From CAZIGM01 sp964538675 (GTDB lineage Bacteria; Bacillota; Bacilli; Tepidibacillales; Tepidibacillaceae), in NCBI GenBank assembly GCA_964538675.1, contig CAZIGM010000008.1:1-52726 (forward strand): DNA of 52,726 nt, in the 5' to 3' direction. The first letter of the stretch is position 1, and every line of letters starts with the position of its first letter. The notes beneath the pieces were generated by a model. It searched no databases, was not told the DNA's origin, and saw only the letters and a list, made by a program, of their open reading frames with translations. Shown here piece by piece: positions 32,513 to 41,526 of the stretch. The translations under genes and the position numbers were made by a program.

Positions 32513-32919
32513 TGAAAACAGCTATGGAAAATATAAAAGAAATGGTTGATGTTAATACGATTGTAGGAGAACCAGTTGAAACAAATGAAGGTAGTGTAAT
32601 AATTCCTATTTCTAAAGTTGGTTTCGGTTTTGCATCGGGTGGCAGTGACTTTAATGTACAGAATGATCAACAGAATAAGGACTTTGAGAGTACAAGTGAG
32701 AAACCTTTTGGTGGAGGAAGTGGTGGAGGAGTATCTATCACACCTGTAGCGTTCCTAATTGTAGATAGTAAAGGCGTTCAAGTATTACCCCTTGATTCTC
32801 AAGCACATATTTATGAACGTTTAATTGACTTGGCTTCTAACTCTCTAAGTAAAATACAGAATTCATTCAAGACTAAAGATAATGAACATAAACACAATAA
32901 TAAAGATTATGTATCTTAG
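32482..32919 (+). CDS. gerW: GerW family sporulation protein (YtfJ)
   Basis: 145 residues. The start HPIQGLMKTAMENIKEMVDVNTIVGEP, the middle IIPISKVGFGFASGGSDF, the glycine patch FGGGSGGGVSITPVAFLI and the VQVLPL strand are diagnostic of YtfJ/GerW. In Bacillus it is a forespore protein needed for germination with some receptors. GGGGGCGG precedes the ATG inside the DUF2953 gene. Followed by the deleted repeat copy A5 and a terminator. Confidence 0.92.
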   Translation: MAGEHPIQGLMKTAMENIKEMVDVNTIVGEPVETNEGSVIIPISKVGFGFASGGSDFNVQNDQQNKDFESTSEKPFGGGSGGGVSITPVAFLIVDSKGVQVLPLDSQAHIYERLIDLASNSLSKIQNSFKTKDNEHKHNNKDYVS

Positions 32920-32956
32920 CATTCTTGAATTAATACTAAAGTATAATCACCGTTAT

Positions 32957-33014
32957 GTTGACAATGTCAACAAAATCATAAGATGTTGCAGAAATTGGAC
33001 ATTTTTAACAGCCT
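32957..33014 (+). repeat. Repeat family A, deleted copy A5
   Basis: 58-bp remnant. GTTGAC-AAT-GTCAAC and AAAATCA at the left match the preface of A2-A4; then GAAATTGGACATTTTTAACAGCCT at the right matches the right end of A2-A4. About 100 bp of the interior is missing. A terminator hairpin starts at the next base. Confidence 0.75.
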
Positions 33015-33040
33015 AAAAAGCGCATTGTATTGCGCTTTTT
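33015..33040 (+). terminator. Terminator after gerW, abutting repeat A5
   Basis: AAAAAGCGCA pairs with TGCGCTTTTT over 10 bp around TTGTAT. The T side of the stem doubles as the U-tract; it would also work in the opposite direction. Confidence 0.8.
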
Positions 33041-33117
33041 CTTTTAAATTTTAGTGTAAACTCATACAAAGTAGGATAACGCATATATTTAATATTAGAC
33101 AAGTTAGGAGGAGCTTA

Positions 33118-34203
33118 ATGATTACTAAAAAAGATAAAAAAATAAAAATTTTAATTATTTTTGTTTTTTTATATATGACTTTAGCTTTGTCCGGAAACAC
33201 ATCTTATGCACAATATTTAAATATAAGTGCAGAAGGTGCAGTATTGATTGATGTAAATAGCGGGAGAATACTTTACGAAAAAAATCCTGATAAAAAGATG
33301 AAGATTGCAAGTTTAACAAAAATCATGACCGCTATAATTGCTATTGAAGAGGAAAGCTTAGAAAATATTGTTGAAACTAGTGATAATGCATATGGGACTG
33401 AAGGGTCTTCCATTTATTTAAAGAGAGGTGAAGAATTAACCTTAGAAAATATGCTATATGGATTAATGTTGAGGTCAGGAAATGACGCGGCAGTTGCAAT
33501 TAGTGAACATGTTGGGGGTTCTATAGAAGGTTTTGCTTACTTAATGAATAATAAAGCAGCATTTCTAGGAATGAATAATTCTTACTTTACCAATCCTCAC
33601 GGTTTGGATAATGAAAATCATTATTCAACTCCAAGGGATATGGCAATTCTAACAGCATATGCTCTAAAAAATCCGGTTTTCAACGATATTGTAAGTACTA
33701 AAATTAAAACTGTTCCACAAGAAGATGAAGATTGGGATAAAAAATGGGTAAATAAAAATAAAATGTTATATCTTTATGAATGGGCAGACGGGGTTAAAAC
33801 AGGGTATACAAAATTAGCTAAGAGATGTTTAGCTTCTTCAGCTACCAAAGATGGTATTCAGTTAGCTTGTATCACATTAAATGCACCAGATGATTGGAAC
33901 GATCATAAAAAATTATTAGAATACGGTTTTAATAATTATGATGTTGAAGTACTTGTAGATGTAGGAGATTATATCGATGAAATAAATATTAATGGAGATA
34001 TTTATGAAATTATATCAGATTCTAAATTAAGTTATCCGCTTAAAGTTAAGGAGGATAAATTAATAACAAAAAAAATTATTATTAATGAAGAATTAGATAA
34101 AGATAAATATTTTGAAAATGTGGGAAGCATTGAGTTTTATTTAGATGATAAATTTATTGGAAAAGTTTTATTAAAAATAAAAGAAAAAAAACAGACATAT
34201 TGA
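33118..34203 (+). CDS. dacB: D-alanyl-D-alanine carboxypeptidase, sporulation DacB type
   Basis: 361 residues with an N-terminal signal segment (residues 9-31, ILIIFVFLYMTLALSGNTSY). PBP motifs are Ser65-x-x-Lys68 (IASLTK), Ser120-Gly-Asn and Lys227-Thr-Gly. It lowers cross-linking by removing D-Ala from stem peptides. The neighbours spmA and spmB identify it as the spore-cortex enzyme DacB (PBP5*). AGGAGGAG precedes the ATG. CATACAAA at 33063-33070 resembles a sigma-E -10, but I found no convincing -35. It is a paralogue of DacF in the same window. Confidence 0.9.
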   Translation: MITKKDKKIKILIIFVFLYMTLALSGNTSYAQYLNISAEGAVLIDVNSGRILYEKNPDKKMKIASLTKIMTAIIAIEEESLENIVETSDNAYGTEGSSIYLKRGEELTLENMLYGLMLRSGNDAAVAISEHVGGSIEGFAYLMNNKAAFLGMNNSYFTNPHGLDNENHYSTPRDMAILTAYALKNPVFNDIVSTKIKTVPQEDEDWDKKWVNKNKMLYLYEWADGVKTGYTKLAKRCLASSATKDGIQLACITLNAPDDWNDHKKLLEYGFNNYDVEVLVDVGDYIDEININGDIYEIISDSKLSYPLKVKEDKLITKKIIINEELDKDKYFENVGSIEFYLDDKFIGKVLLKIKEKKQTY

Positions 34204-34235
34204 TATAACGGGAAAATTTCGAGAGGAGAATAAAA

Positions 34236-34826
34236 GTGGTTAATTGGATTTGGGCGTTTTTAATCCTTATTGGAATAACTACTGCAGGAATTCAGGGGAA
34301 TATTGAAGCAATAAATCATGCGATTTTTGAGGGAGCAAAAGAAGGAGTTACAATTAGTTTTGGATTAATAAGTATTTTAGTTTTTTGGCTAGGAATTATG
34401 AAGATTGCTGAAGAAGCTGGATTATTAAAATTAATAAGTCGGCTTCTCCAGCCAATAATTCAAAGGTTGTTCCCTGATATACCAAAGGACCATCCTTCTT
34501 TAGGATATATAATTTCTAATATAACTGCTAATATCTTTGGTTTAGGAAATGCGGCAACACCAATGGGTATTAAAGCCATGGAAGAATTACAAAAACTAAA
34601 TCCACATAAAGATAAAGCCTCAGCATCAATGGCTACTTTTCTTGCCATTAATACTTCTAGTATAACACTAGTTCCTACAATAGTTATTTCAATTCGAATG
34701 ACGTATGATTCTACTAATCCAACTGAAATTATAGGAACATGTATTCTTGCAACTATATGTTCAACTAGTGTTGCACTGCTATTAGATAGGTATTATAGAA
34801 ATAGAAACAGATCATTATCTCGTTAG
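34236..34826 (+). CDS. spmA: Spore maturation protein A
   Basis: 196 residues with several membrane segments and the Gate/nucleoside-recognition motif NIFGLGNAATPMGIKAMEEL. SpmA with SpmB is needed for full dehydration of the spore core in Bacillus. GTG start at 34236 behind GAGAGGAG. 32 bp after dacB and 10 bp before spmB, so the three form one operon. Confidence 0.93.
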   Translation: MVNWIWAFLILIGITTAGIQGNIEAINHAIFEGAKEGVTISFGLISILVFWLGIMKIAEEAGLLKLISRLLQPIIQRLFPDIPKDHPSLGYIISNITANIFGLGNAATPMGIKAMEELQKLNPHKDKASASMATFLAINTSSITLVPTIVISIRMTYDSTNPTEIIGTCILATICSTSVALLLDRYYRNRNRSLSR

Positions 34827-34836
34827 TGGGGCTTTT

Positions 34837-35367
34837 ATGACAGATATTATTTCTGCTATTTCTATGTGGGTTATTCCTGGGTTGATTGTTCTAATTATTG
34901 TATTTGCTGTATGGAAAAAGGTTGAGGTTTTTGCATCCTTTGTTGATGGTGCAAAAGAAGGCTTTAATACAGCAATACACATAATTCCATATTTGGTAGG
35001 TATGATGGTTGCGATTTCTATCTTTAGGGAATCAGGAGCATTAAATTTGCTTACAGGTTTTTTAAATCCTTTTTTTTCATTAATTAATTTTCCCTCAGAG
35101 GTATTTCCTTTAGCAATCATGCGACCTATAACAGGTACTGGTGCTTTAGCTATTACTAGTGACTTAATAGCTAATAATGGACCTGATTCTTTTATTGGAA
35201 GATTAGCTTCTACAATGCAAGCAAGTACAGATACAACATTATATATATTTACAGTTTATTTTGGTGCAGTAGGGATAAAAAATGGAGGATATGCATTAAA
35301 AGTTGGGCTTATAGCAGATTTGGTAGGTATTATAGCTTCATTTATTATTGTTTCGATTTATTTTTAA
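34837..35367 (+). CDS. spmB: Spore maturation protein B
   Basis: 176 residues, membrane protein of the same Gate family. FVDGAKEGFNTAIHIIPYLVGMMVAI, MRPITGTGALAI and MQASTDTTLYIFTVYFGAVG are typical. Works with SpmA in spore core dehydration. GTGGGGC precedes the ATG. Next gene is rluB after a short gap, as in Bacillus. Confidence 0.93.
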   Translation: MTDIISAISMWVIPGLIVLIIVFAVWKKVEVFASFVDGAKEGFNTAIHIIPYLVGMMVAISIFRESGALNLLTGFLNPFFSLINFPSEVFPLAIMRPITGTGALAITSDLIANNGPDSFIGRLASTMQASTDTTLYIFTVYFGAVGIKNGGYALKVGLIADLVGIIASFIIVSIYF

Positions 35368-35455
35368 AGTTCAAGTAATTAATAATATAGCTAAGTTTTA
35401 TTATTTTTTTTTTTATGGTAAACTTTATTAATGATAGTAAAAGTAGGTGGATAAA

Positions 35456-36166
35456 TTGGAAAGGCTTCAAAAGATTATTTCACATGCAGGTGTCACTTCT
35501 AGACGTAAAGCCGAACAACTAATATTAGAAGGAAAAGTTACCGTTAATGGAGAAGTTATTAAGGAGTTAGGAGTGAAAAGTGATCCAGTAAAAGATGATA
35601 TTCGTATTAATGGCGAGCAACTTTTTATTGATAAAGAAAGAATAGTAATTTTGTTTAATAAGCCAACTAAGGTTATAACAAGTATGAGTGATCCTCAAGG
35701 AAGAAGAAAAGTTATTGATTTTATAAAGTTAGATGAACGCGTGTATCCAATAGGTAGATTAGATTATGATACCGAAGGATTATTATTGTTAACTAACGAT
35801 GGAGATTTGGCATATCATCTTATGCATCCCAAGTTTGGAATTGAAAAAATTTATGAAGTGATAATTAACGGGGTTCCAAGTAAGGAAGACATTAATAAAT
35901 TGAAAAATGGAATTATATTAAATGATGGATTGACTTTGCCAGCTAAAATATCACATATTAATAAATTGTCTAATAATAGAACTAAATTAAATATTACTAT
36001 TCATGAAGGGAGAAAACGTCAAGTAAGAAGAATGTTTAAAGCTATTAATTTTGAAGTAGAACATTTAAAAAGAATAAATTATGGTTTCTTATCATTAGAA
36101 GGAGTAAAAAATGGTGAATATCGTTTTTTATCTAATAAAGAGATTGTAAAATTAAAAAATCTCTAG
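35456..36166 (+). CDS. rluB: 23S rRNA pseudouridine synthase RluB, TTG start
   Basis: 236 residues. An S4 RNA-binding domain (RLQKIISHAGVTSRRKAEQL) is followed by the RsuA-type catalytic domain with the aspartate in GRLDYDTEGLLLLTNDGD and the EGRKRQVRRM motif. It modifies helix 89 of 23S rRNA near U2605. TTG 35456 was chosen: AGGTGG ends 7 nt before it and the start M-E-R-L-Q is usual; an in-frame GTG at 35447 overlaps that site. Repeat B4 follows instead of resABC. Confidence 0.92.
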   Translation: MERLQKIISHAGVTSRRKAEQLILEGKVTVNGEVIKELGVKSDPVKDDIRINGEQLFIDKERIVILFNKPTKVITSMSDPQGRRKVIDFIKLDERVYPIGRLDYDTEGLLLLTNDGDLAYHLMHPKFGIEKIYEVIINGVPSKEDINKLKNGIILNDGLTLPAKISHINKLSNNRTKLNITIHEGRKRQVRRMFKAINFEVEHLKRINYGFLSLEGVKNGEYRFLSNKEIVKLKNL

Positions 36167-36167
36167 G

Positions 36168-36292
36168 GCTATTATTTTATCCAGATATGATAAGACTCCC
36201 ACTTCTACACAAAGTGCAAGTCACGCTAAAGGTAAGTCTTACTAGAATTCAGGCCGAGTTTAAACTCTATCTGAATAAAGATCGACTTTATA
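36168..36292 (-). repeat. Repeat family B, copy B4
   Basis: About 125 bp, reversed relative to B1-B3. Read on the minus strand it gives CTTTATTCAGATAGAGTTTA, then GAATTCTAGTAAGACTTA, CACTTTGTG and CTTATCATATCTGGATAAA. Its left part matches B5 near the tRNA gene; its right end matches B2 and B3. It occupies the gap between rluB and the response regulator. Confidence 0.75.
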
Positions 36293-36322
36293 ATTAATAA
36301 TTATTATTTAAGAGGTGAACTA

Positions 36323-37045
36323 ATGGATACATTAAATAATTATCACATATTGGTTGTTGATGATGAAAGTAGAATACGAAGATTGTTAAAAATGTATTTA
36401 GAACGGGAAGGGTTTACTATTGATGAAGCAGGCGATGGTATAACGGCTTTAGAAAAGGCTTTAGATAATAATTATGATTTGATACTTCTTGATTTAATGC
36501 TACCTGAAATGGATGGAATAAAGATATGTGAAAAAATAAGAGAAGTAAAATCGACACCAATAATCATGCTTACTGCAAAAGGTGAAGAAATAAACAGGGT
36601 TCAGGGTTTTGAAGTTGGTGCAGATGATTACGTTGTTAAACCCTTTAGTCCAAGAGAAGTAATTTATCGTGTAAAAGCTATTCTTAAAAGAGCCTCAGCT
36701 ACAGCATACCTATCTACAGAAAATAATAAGTCTAATTATGTGATTGTTTTTGATAATCTTATTATTGATAATGATGCTCACAGAGTTACCGTCGATGGTC
36801 AAGAAGTAAATTTAACACCAAAAGAGTATGAGCTATTATTGTATCTAGTGAATTCACCTGACAAAGTTTTTAGTCGTGAAGAATTATTAAAAAATGTATG
36901 GAATTATGTTTTTTTTGGAGATCTGCGAACAGTTGATACACATATTAAAAGACTTAGAGAAAAGATAAACAATATTTCTCCTAAGGCTGCAAAAATGATA
37001 ACTACCGTTTGGGGAGTAGGCTATAAGTTTGGGGTGCATAAATGA
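36323..37045 (+). CDS. resD: OmpR/PhoB-family response regulator, ResD-like
   Basis: 240 residues. The receiver domain has the acidic pair in VVDDE, phosphoacceptor Asp57 (LILLDLML) and the KPFSPRE lysine; the C-terminal winged helix has LTPKEYELLLYLVNSPDKVFSREELL and the VDTHIKRLREKI recognition helix. It is followed directly by a histidine kinase. Position after spmB-rluB matches Bacillus resD, but resABC are missing and no respiratory target is in sight, so its signal may be different from ResD. AGAGGTG precedes the ATG. Confidence 0.85.
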   Translation: MDTLNNYHILVVDDESRIRRLLKMYLEREGFTIDEAGDGITALEKALDNNYDLILLDLMLPEMDGIKICEKIREVKSTPIIMLTAKGEEINRVQGFEVGADDYVVKPFSPREVIYRVKAILKRASATAYLSTENNKSNYVIVFDNLIIDNDAHRVTVDGQEVNLTPKEYELLLYLVNSPDKVFSREELLKNVWNYVFFGDLRTVDTHIKRLREKINNISPKAAKMITTVWGVGYKFGVHK

Positions 37046-38794
37046 GTGATATTTCGTAGTGTTATAGCAAAATTATGGGTTACTATAATATCTTTTATTG
37101 CAATTTTGTTTCTAATCTTAAGCTTTTTTATATTTAGATATTTTGATAATCATTATTCTACAGTGCAATCTAATTATTTATATAATTTAGAATATGAGTT
37201 ATCTTTGATTTTAGAAGAAAACTCTATTTCTGATATGGGAGAGAAACAAGAGATTATTGAAGAAATAATTTCTGCATATGGAACAATACTTGAAGTGGCA
37301 GAGGTTGATGAAGATGGTAATTTAATTGTCAAAAACTCACAATTTTCCAAAGAGGATATAAAATTAGTGTCTGATAATATTGGAGAAATAGTAAGAATAA
37401 CTAATATGTCTTTTACTGATATTTTTAATAATAAAAATAATAATTATGATTATATTGGTTTGGCTTATCCATTATACGATGAGAACAATAGCATGACTAA
37501 CGCACTTATTTTTTATCAATCATTAAATAAAATACATATTCTGACAAATGATTTAAGACAATTACTTTTAATATTTGTTGGAGTTGCTAGCGTATTTACT
37601 ACTCTTTTCTCTTTCTTTTTATCTTACAAAGTTACTTCTCCAGTTAGGGAAATGCAAAAAGCTGCAGTACAATTTGCTAAAGGTAATTTTAAAACGAGGG
37701 TAAATATCAGAACTTCTGACGAAATAGGGGATTTGGCATTAAGTTTTAATCAAATGGCGAGTCGATTAGATGAAACTGTATTGGCGCTTTCAAGTGAAAA
37801 AGAAAAACTAGCCAATGTATTAAAAAGCATGGCTGATGGTGTTATAACGTTAAATACTCAGGGCGAAATAATTATGATTAATCCTCCCGCGGAAAATTTT
37901 TTACTTTGGGAGAAAAGACCTCCTCAGTTTCTATTGGAAATGTTAAATGTTGTACTTGAAAATGGTACCAATGTTAATAATATTATTAATTTAAATGGTA
38001 AAATATTATCTGTAATAATGACACCCTTATTTTCTGGTAATGTAGTAAATGGTGCAGTTACTTTGCTAAGAGATGTAACATATGAACAAAAATTAAATAA
38101 GCTTCGTCAAGATTTTTTAGCAAACGTATCTCATGAGTTAAGAACTCCGATTTCGATGATACAAGGTTATAGTGAGGCTATAATTGATGATATTGTTAAT
38201 ACTTCTGATGAGATAAAAGATTTAACAAATATTATATATGATGAGTCTTTACGTATAGGCAGACTCGTAAATGAATTATTAGATTTAGCTGGTATGGAAT
38301 TTGAGTTAAATCAATTACAATATAGTAAAATAGATATTAGAAAGTTAATTGACAAGGTAATTAGAAAATTCTCATCTTTGGAAAATGAACATAAAATTTC
38401 TTTAGAAAGTAATTATGATACTCTTCCAGATATTCTTATAGAAATTGATATAGATAGAATAGAACAAGTACTAACTAATTTAGTGGATAATGCTATTAGG
38501 CATACTAATTATGATGGGAAAATTACTATTAAGGCAAAATTAAAATCAGATAACAAGATATTAATTGAAGTGGAAGACTCAGGCGAAGGAATTCCAGAAG
38601 AAGATATTCCATATGTTTTTGAACGTTTTTATAAAGCAGATAAAGCAAGAACAAGAGGACATTCTGGAATGGGATTAGGACTGTCAATTGTAAAAAATAT
38701 TGTTCAAACTCATGGTGGAAATATTTCTGTCACTAGTAAGATAGGTAAAGGAACTACTTTTTCAATAATATTACCTATTGAAAGAAACATATAA
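37046..38794 (+). CDS. resE: Sensor histidine kinase, ResE-like
   Basis: 582 residues. Membrane helices at about 10-32 and 171-194 enclose an extracytoplasmic sensor part of some 140 residues; then HAMP (195-247), PAS (250-345), HisKA with His363 (NVSHELRTP) and the ATPase domain with NLVDNAIRH, VEDSGEGIPEED and GMGLGLSIV. It phosphorylates the preceding regulator. GTG start directly after the regulator stop. The layout is that of ResE, WalK and PhoR; synteny favours ResE. Confidence 0.85.
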   Translation: MIFRSVIAKLWVTIISFIAILFLILSFFIFRYFDNHYSTVQSNYLYNLEYELSLILEENSISDMGEKQEIIEEIISAYGTILEVAEVDEDGNLIVKNSQFSKEDIKLVSDNIGEIVRITNMSFTDIFNNKNNNYDYIGLAYPLYDENNSMTNALIFYQSLNKIHILTNDLRQLLLIFVGVASVFTTLFSFFLSYKVTSPVREMQKAAVQFAKGNFKTRVNIRTSDEIGDLALSFNQMASRLDETVLALSSEKEKLANVLKSMADGVITLNTQGEIIMINPPAENFLLWEKRPPQFLLEMLNVVLENGTNVNNIINLNGKILSVIMTPLFSGNVVNGAVTLLRDVTYEQKLNKLRQDFLANVSHELRTPISMIQGYSEAIIDDIVNTSDEIKDLTNIIYDESLRIGRLVNELLDLAGMEFELNQLQYSKIDIRKLIDKVIRKFSSLENEHKISLESNYDTLPDILIEIDIDRIEQVLTNLVDNAIRHTNYDGKITIKAKLKSDNKILIEVEDSGEGIPEEDIPYVFERFYKADKARTRGHSGMGLGLSIVKNIVQTHGGNISVTSKIGKGTTFSIILPIERNI

Positions 38795-38802
38795 CAATTT
38801 TA

Positions 38803-38826
38803 AAAAGGGCGCTTCAGCTCTTTTTA
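38803..38826 (+). terminator. Weak terminator after the kinase gene
   Basis: AAAGGGC pairs with GCTCTTT (one G-T), followed by T-rich sequence. Seven base pairs only. Confidence 0.4.
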
Positions 38827-38925
38827 TTATTATGTAATGAACTTGTTTCAACAAAACTGAAACATAAGTATTTATAAATTTTATTGTAAATAATAATACT
38901 CTATGCTACAATAACCATAAAAATT

Positions 38926-38954
38926 TTGAAAAATGGCTACAATTTGCTTACAAT
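38926..38954 (+). promoter_or_regulatory. Candidate sigma-A promoter of hppA
   Basis: TTGAAA (38926-38931), 17-nt spacer, TACAAT (38949-38954). The leader to hppA is then about 115 nt long. It includes TTATCCAGATTTGATAA (38990-39006), a near copy of one end of repeat family B. Nothing else was recognised in the 283-bp gap. Confidence 0.4.
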
Positions 38955-39077
38955 ATAATATGAAGAAGCTAGAGTAGTTAAAATGATATTTATCCAGATT
39001 TGATAAATTTTTATTTTATGTATATCTTTATCAATTTTGGAAAATCATTTAATAAAAAGAGGAGGCATATTTAGTAA

Positions 39078-41138
39078 ATGGAAACGACAACGTTGGTTTG
39101 GTTAGCTTTTTTTACAGGACTCATATCTATTGTTACGGCAGGTGTTTTTCTTGCAATAGTTTTAAGGGAAAGTATGGGTACTCCAAGAATGAAGGAATTG
39201 TCCGATGCTATTTTTGAAGGTGCTATGGCATTTTTGAATAGACAGTACAAAACATTATTACCTATAGTAGGAATTATTGCTGTAGGATTAATTTTTGTTG
39301 ATCCGTCTCTTTTTGCACATGGTGCAGAGGATACTGAAACAATTCCTAGATCAGCTCTATCAATTTCATTCTTAGTTGGTTCAGGTTTTTCAGCTTTGGC
39401 TGGATATCTAGGAATGTTAAGTACTACGAAATCCAATGCACGTACAACTAATGCTGCAATAACAAGTTTAGGTAAAGCATTAACTGTTGCTTTTCGTGGA
39501 GGGGCAGTTATGGGTCTGTCCGTTGCGGGTCTAGCTTTATTGGGTGTTTCGGGATTATATTTAATTTACGGTAATGCATCTGTAATTAATAGTTTTGCTT
39601 TTGGTGCAAGTACGGTTGCATTGTTTGCAAGGATTGGTGGTGGAATTTTCACTAAAGCTGCTGATGTAGGTGCAGACCTTGTAGGTAAAGTAGAAGCTGG
39701 AATTCCTGAAGATGATCCTCGTAATCCTGCTGTTATTGCTGACAATGTTGGAGATAACGTTGGAGATACTGCTGGAATGGGTGCGGATTTGTTTGAATCT
39801 TATGCCGCTACTACTATTGCCGCTATGATTATAGGTAACGCAATGTTAGGAATTGAAGGTGTTATTTTCCCTCTATTAGTTGGTGCAATAGGAATTATTG
39901 CTGCAATTATTAGTACATTCTTTGTTAGACTTAATAATGATGATGGGAATCCTCAAATGGCTCTTAATTTTGGGTTATGGGGAACAAATATTTTGACTGC
40001 ATTGGGAGCTTATTTTGTTGCTTCTTCTTTATTTGCTGATAAAGCATTAGGAATCTGGTTAGCTTTACTATTTGGCTTTTTTACAAATGTTGCAATTGGA
40101 TACATAACAGAAGTTTACACCTCTTATCATAAAAAGGCTGTTAGAGAAATTGCAGAAGCGTCTTTAACTGGTGCTGCAACAAACATTATTAAAGGACTTG
40201 CGGTTGGACTTAAAAGTACATTTGCACCAATGATTGTAATAGTTATTGCTATAGGTGGTTCTTATTTTGTAGCAGAACAATTTTCAGATGTAGGAATGGG
40301 CATTTATGGTATTGCTATGGCTGCAATGGGAATGTTATCAACTGCTGGAATGGTCGTTGCAATAGATTCATTTGGACCTGTAGCAGACAATGCTGGCGGG
40401 ATAGCTGAAATGGCTGAGTTAGGTCCAGAAGTACGTAAGAATACTGATAAATTGGACTCAGTAGGAAATACAACTGCAGCTGTTGCTAAAGGTTTTGCAA
40501 TTGGTTCGGCTGCATTAACGGCAATGGCATTATTTACTGCATATGCTTCATCAGCTGGATTGTCTGACATTGGTATTAATTTACTTGATCCAGTAGTTAT
40601 CGTTGGTCTATTTATTGGTGCTGCTGTTCCATTCTTGGTTGCATCAAGAGCTATGGATGCGGTAGGTAGAGCCGCTGCAAAAATGATTGAAGAAGTAAGA
40701 AGACAATTTAGAGAAATACCTGGAATTATGGAAGGTACTGGTAAACCAGATTATGCGAAATGTGTTGATATTAGCACAAAAGCAGCTATTAAAGAAATGA
40801 TAGTTCCCGGATTAATTGCTATTGGTACTCCAATTGTTGTAGGATTTTTATTAGGACCTGTTGCTTTAGGAGCAACTTTAGCCGGGGCTACTGCTACTGG
40901 GGTATTACTTGCAATGTTTATGTCTAATGCTGGTGGCGCATGGGACAATGCGAAAAAATATATTGAGACTGGTGTATATGGTGGTAAAGGTACTGAAGCT
41001 CATCAAGCTGCAGTTATTGGAGATACTGTAGGTGACCCTTTCAAAGATACTGCGGGACCTGCAATGAATCCTTTAATTAAGGTTATGGGAACAATATCTT
41101 TAATAATTGCTCCAGTTATTGCACAACTTTTTATGTAA
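39078..41138 (+). CDS. hppA: Membrane-bound ion-pumping pyrophosphatase, K+-dependent type
   Basis: 686 residues, about 16 membrane helices expected. Substrate motif DVGADLVGKVEAG (196-208) and the Asp-rich NVGDNVGDTAGMGADLFESYAA stretch are intact, as is the C-terminal GDTVGDPFKDTAGP. It couples PPi hydrolysis to export of H+ or Na+. In SVGNTTAAVAKG the residues Ala467 and Ala470 occupy places where K+-independent enzymes have Lys and Thr, so the K+-dependent class is indicated (known rule of the family). All Na+-pumping members belong to that class, but H+ versus Na+ cannot be settled here. GAGGAGG lies before the ATG. Confidence 0.95.
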   Translation: METTTLVWLAFFTGLISIVTAGVFLAIVLRESMGTPRMKELSDAIFEGAMAFLNRQYKTLLPIVGIIAVGLIFVDPSLFAHGAEDTETIPRSALSISFLVGSGFSALAGYLGMLSTTKSNARTTNAAITSLGKALTVAFRGGAVMGLSVAGLALLGVSGLYLIYGNASVINSFAFGASTVALFARIGGGIFTKAADVGADLVGKVEAGIPEDDPRNPAVIADNVGDNVGDTAGMGADLFESYAATTIAAMIIGNAMLGIEGVIFPLLVGAIGIIAAIISTFFVRLNNDDGNPQMALNFGLWGTNILTALGAYFVASSLFADKALGIWLALLFGFFTNVAIGYITEVYTSYHKKAVREIAEASLTGAATNIIKGLAVGLKSTFAPMIVIVIAIGGSYFVAEQFSDVGMGIYGIAMAAMGMLSTAGMVVAIDSFGPVADNAGGIAEMAELGPEVRKNTDKLDSVGNTTAAVAKGFAIGSAALTAMALFTAYASSAGLSDIGINLLDPVVIVGLFIGAAVPFLVASRAMDAVGRAAAKMIEEVRRQFREIPGIMEGTGKPDYAKCVDISTKAAIKEMIVPGLIAIGTPIVVGFLLGPVALGATLAGATATGVLLAMFMSNAGGAWDNAKKYIETGVYGGKGTEAHQAAVIGDTVGDPFKDTAGPAMNPLIKVMGTISLIIAPVIAQLFM

Positions 41139-41153
41139 TTTAACTAAAAATAG

Positions 41154-41196
41154 AGTAGGAGCTGAATAAAATATTCAGCTCCTACTTTGTTTTTTA
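41154..41196. terminator. Bidirectional terminator between hppA and ferredoxin
   Basis: GTAGGAGCTGAAT and ATTCAGCTCCTAC form a perfect 13-bp stem around a short A-rich loop, followed by TTTGTTTTTT. It serves the convergent genes on both sides. The stem core recurs at 43721. Confidence 0.85.
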
Positions 41197-41202
41197 TAAA
41201 AA

Positions 41203-41412
41203 CTATTCTTCAATCTTTATAGCATCCGTTGGACAACCATCAGCAGCATCTCGTACATCGTCTTCCAAATCTTCTGAAATTTCAGCTGTATTTTGATTGT
41301 TATCTAAAATGTTATAAGCAATACCATCATCATCATAATCAAATACATCAGGAGCAATAGCCCCACAAGCACCACAAGCTATGCACAATTCTTTATCTAC
41401 AAATGTTTTCAT
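41203..41412 (-). CDS. Single-cluster [4Fe-4S] ferredoxin
   Basis: 69 residues, very acidic. One CIACGAC cluster motif (Cys10, Cys13, Cys16) and a distant Cys in DGCPTDAI give one [4Fe-4S] cluster; the second motif of clostridial 2x[4Fe-4S] ferredoxins is replaced by an acidic insert. This matches the Thermotoga/Moorella single-cluster type. It is a likely electron acceptor for the two oxidoreductases in this window. GGAGGTGAA lies before the ATG on the minus strand. Just upstream is the inverted repeat GATATT-ATC-AATATC (41427-41441), which may be an operator. Confidence 0.92.
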   Translation of the reverse strand: MKTFVDKELCIACGACGAIAPDVFDYDDDGIAYNILDNNQNTAEISEDLEDDVRDAADGCPTDAIKIEE

Positions 41413-41526
41413 TTATTTTCACCTCCGATATTATCAATATCTTCAAATTAGAAGTTATGTAACTTAACTCATGCTATTTATTTTAAAATGTCTAATCTAA
41501 TATTGCAAGTATCATTAATAATTATT

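Noticed and set aside
32296..32670. Minus-strand open frame of 124 codons across the DUF2953-gerW overlap
   Set aside because: Lies antisense to two coupled, recognised genes and shows no domain or start signal.
39071..39436. Minus-strand open frame at the start of hppA
   Set aside because: Antisense shadow of a strongly conserved coding region.
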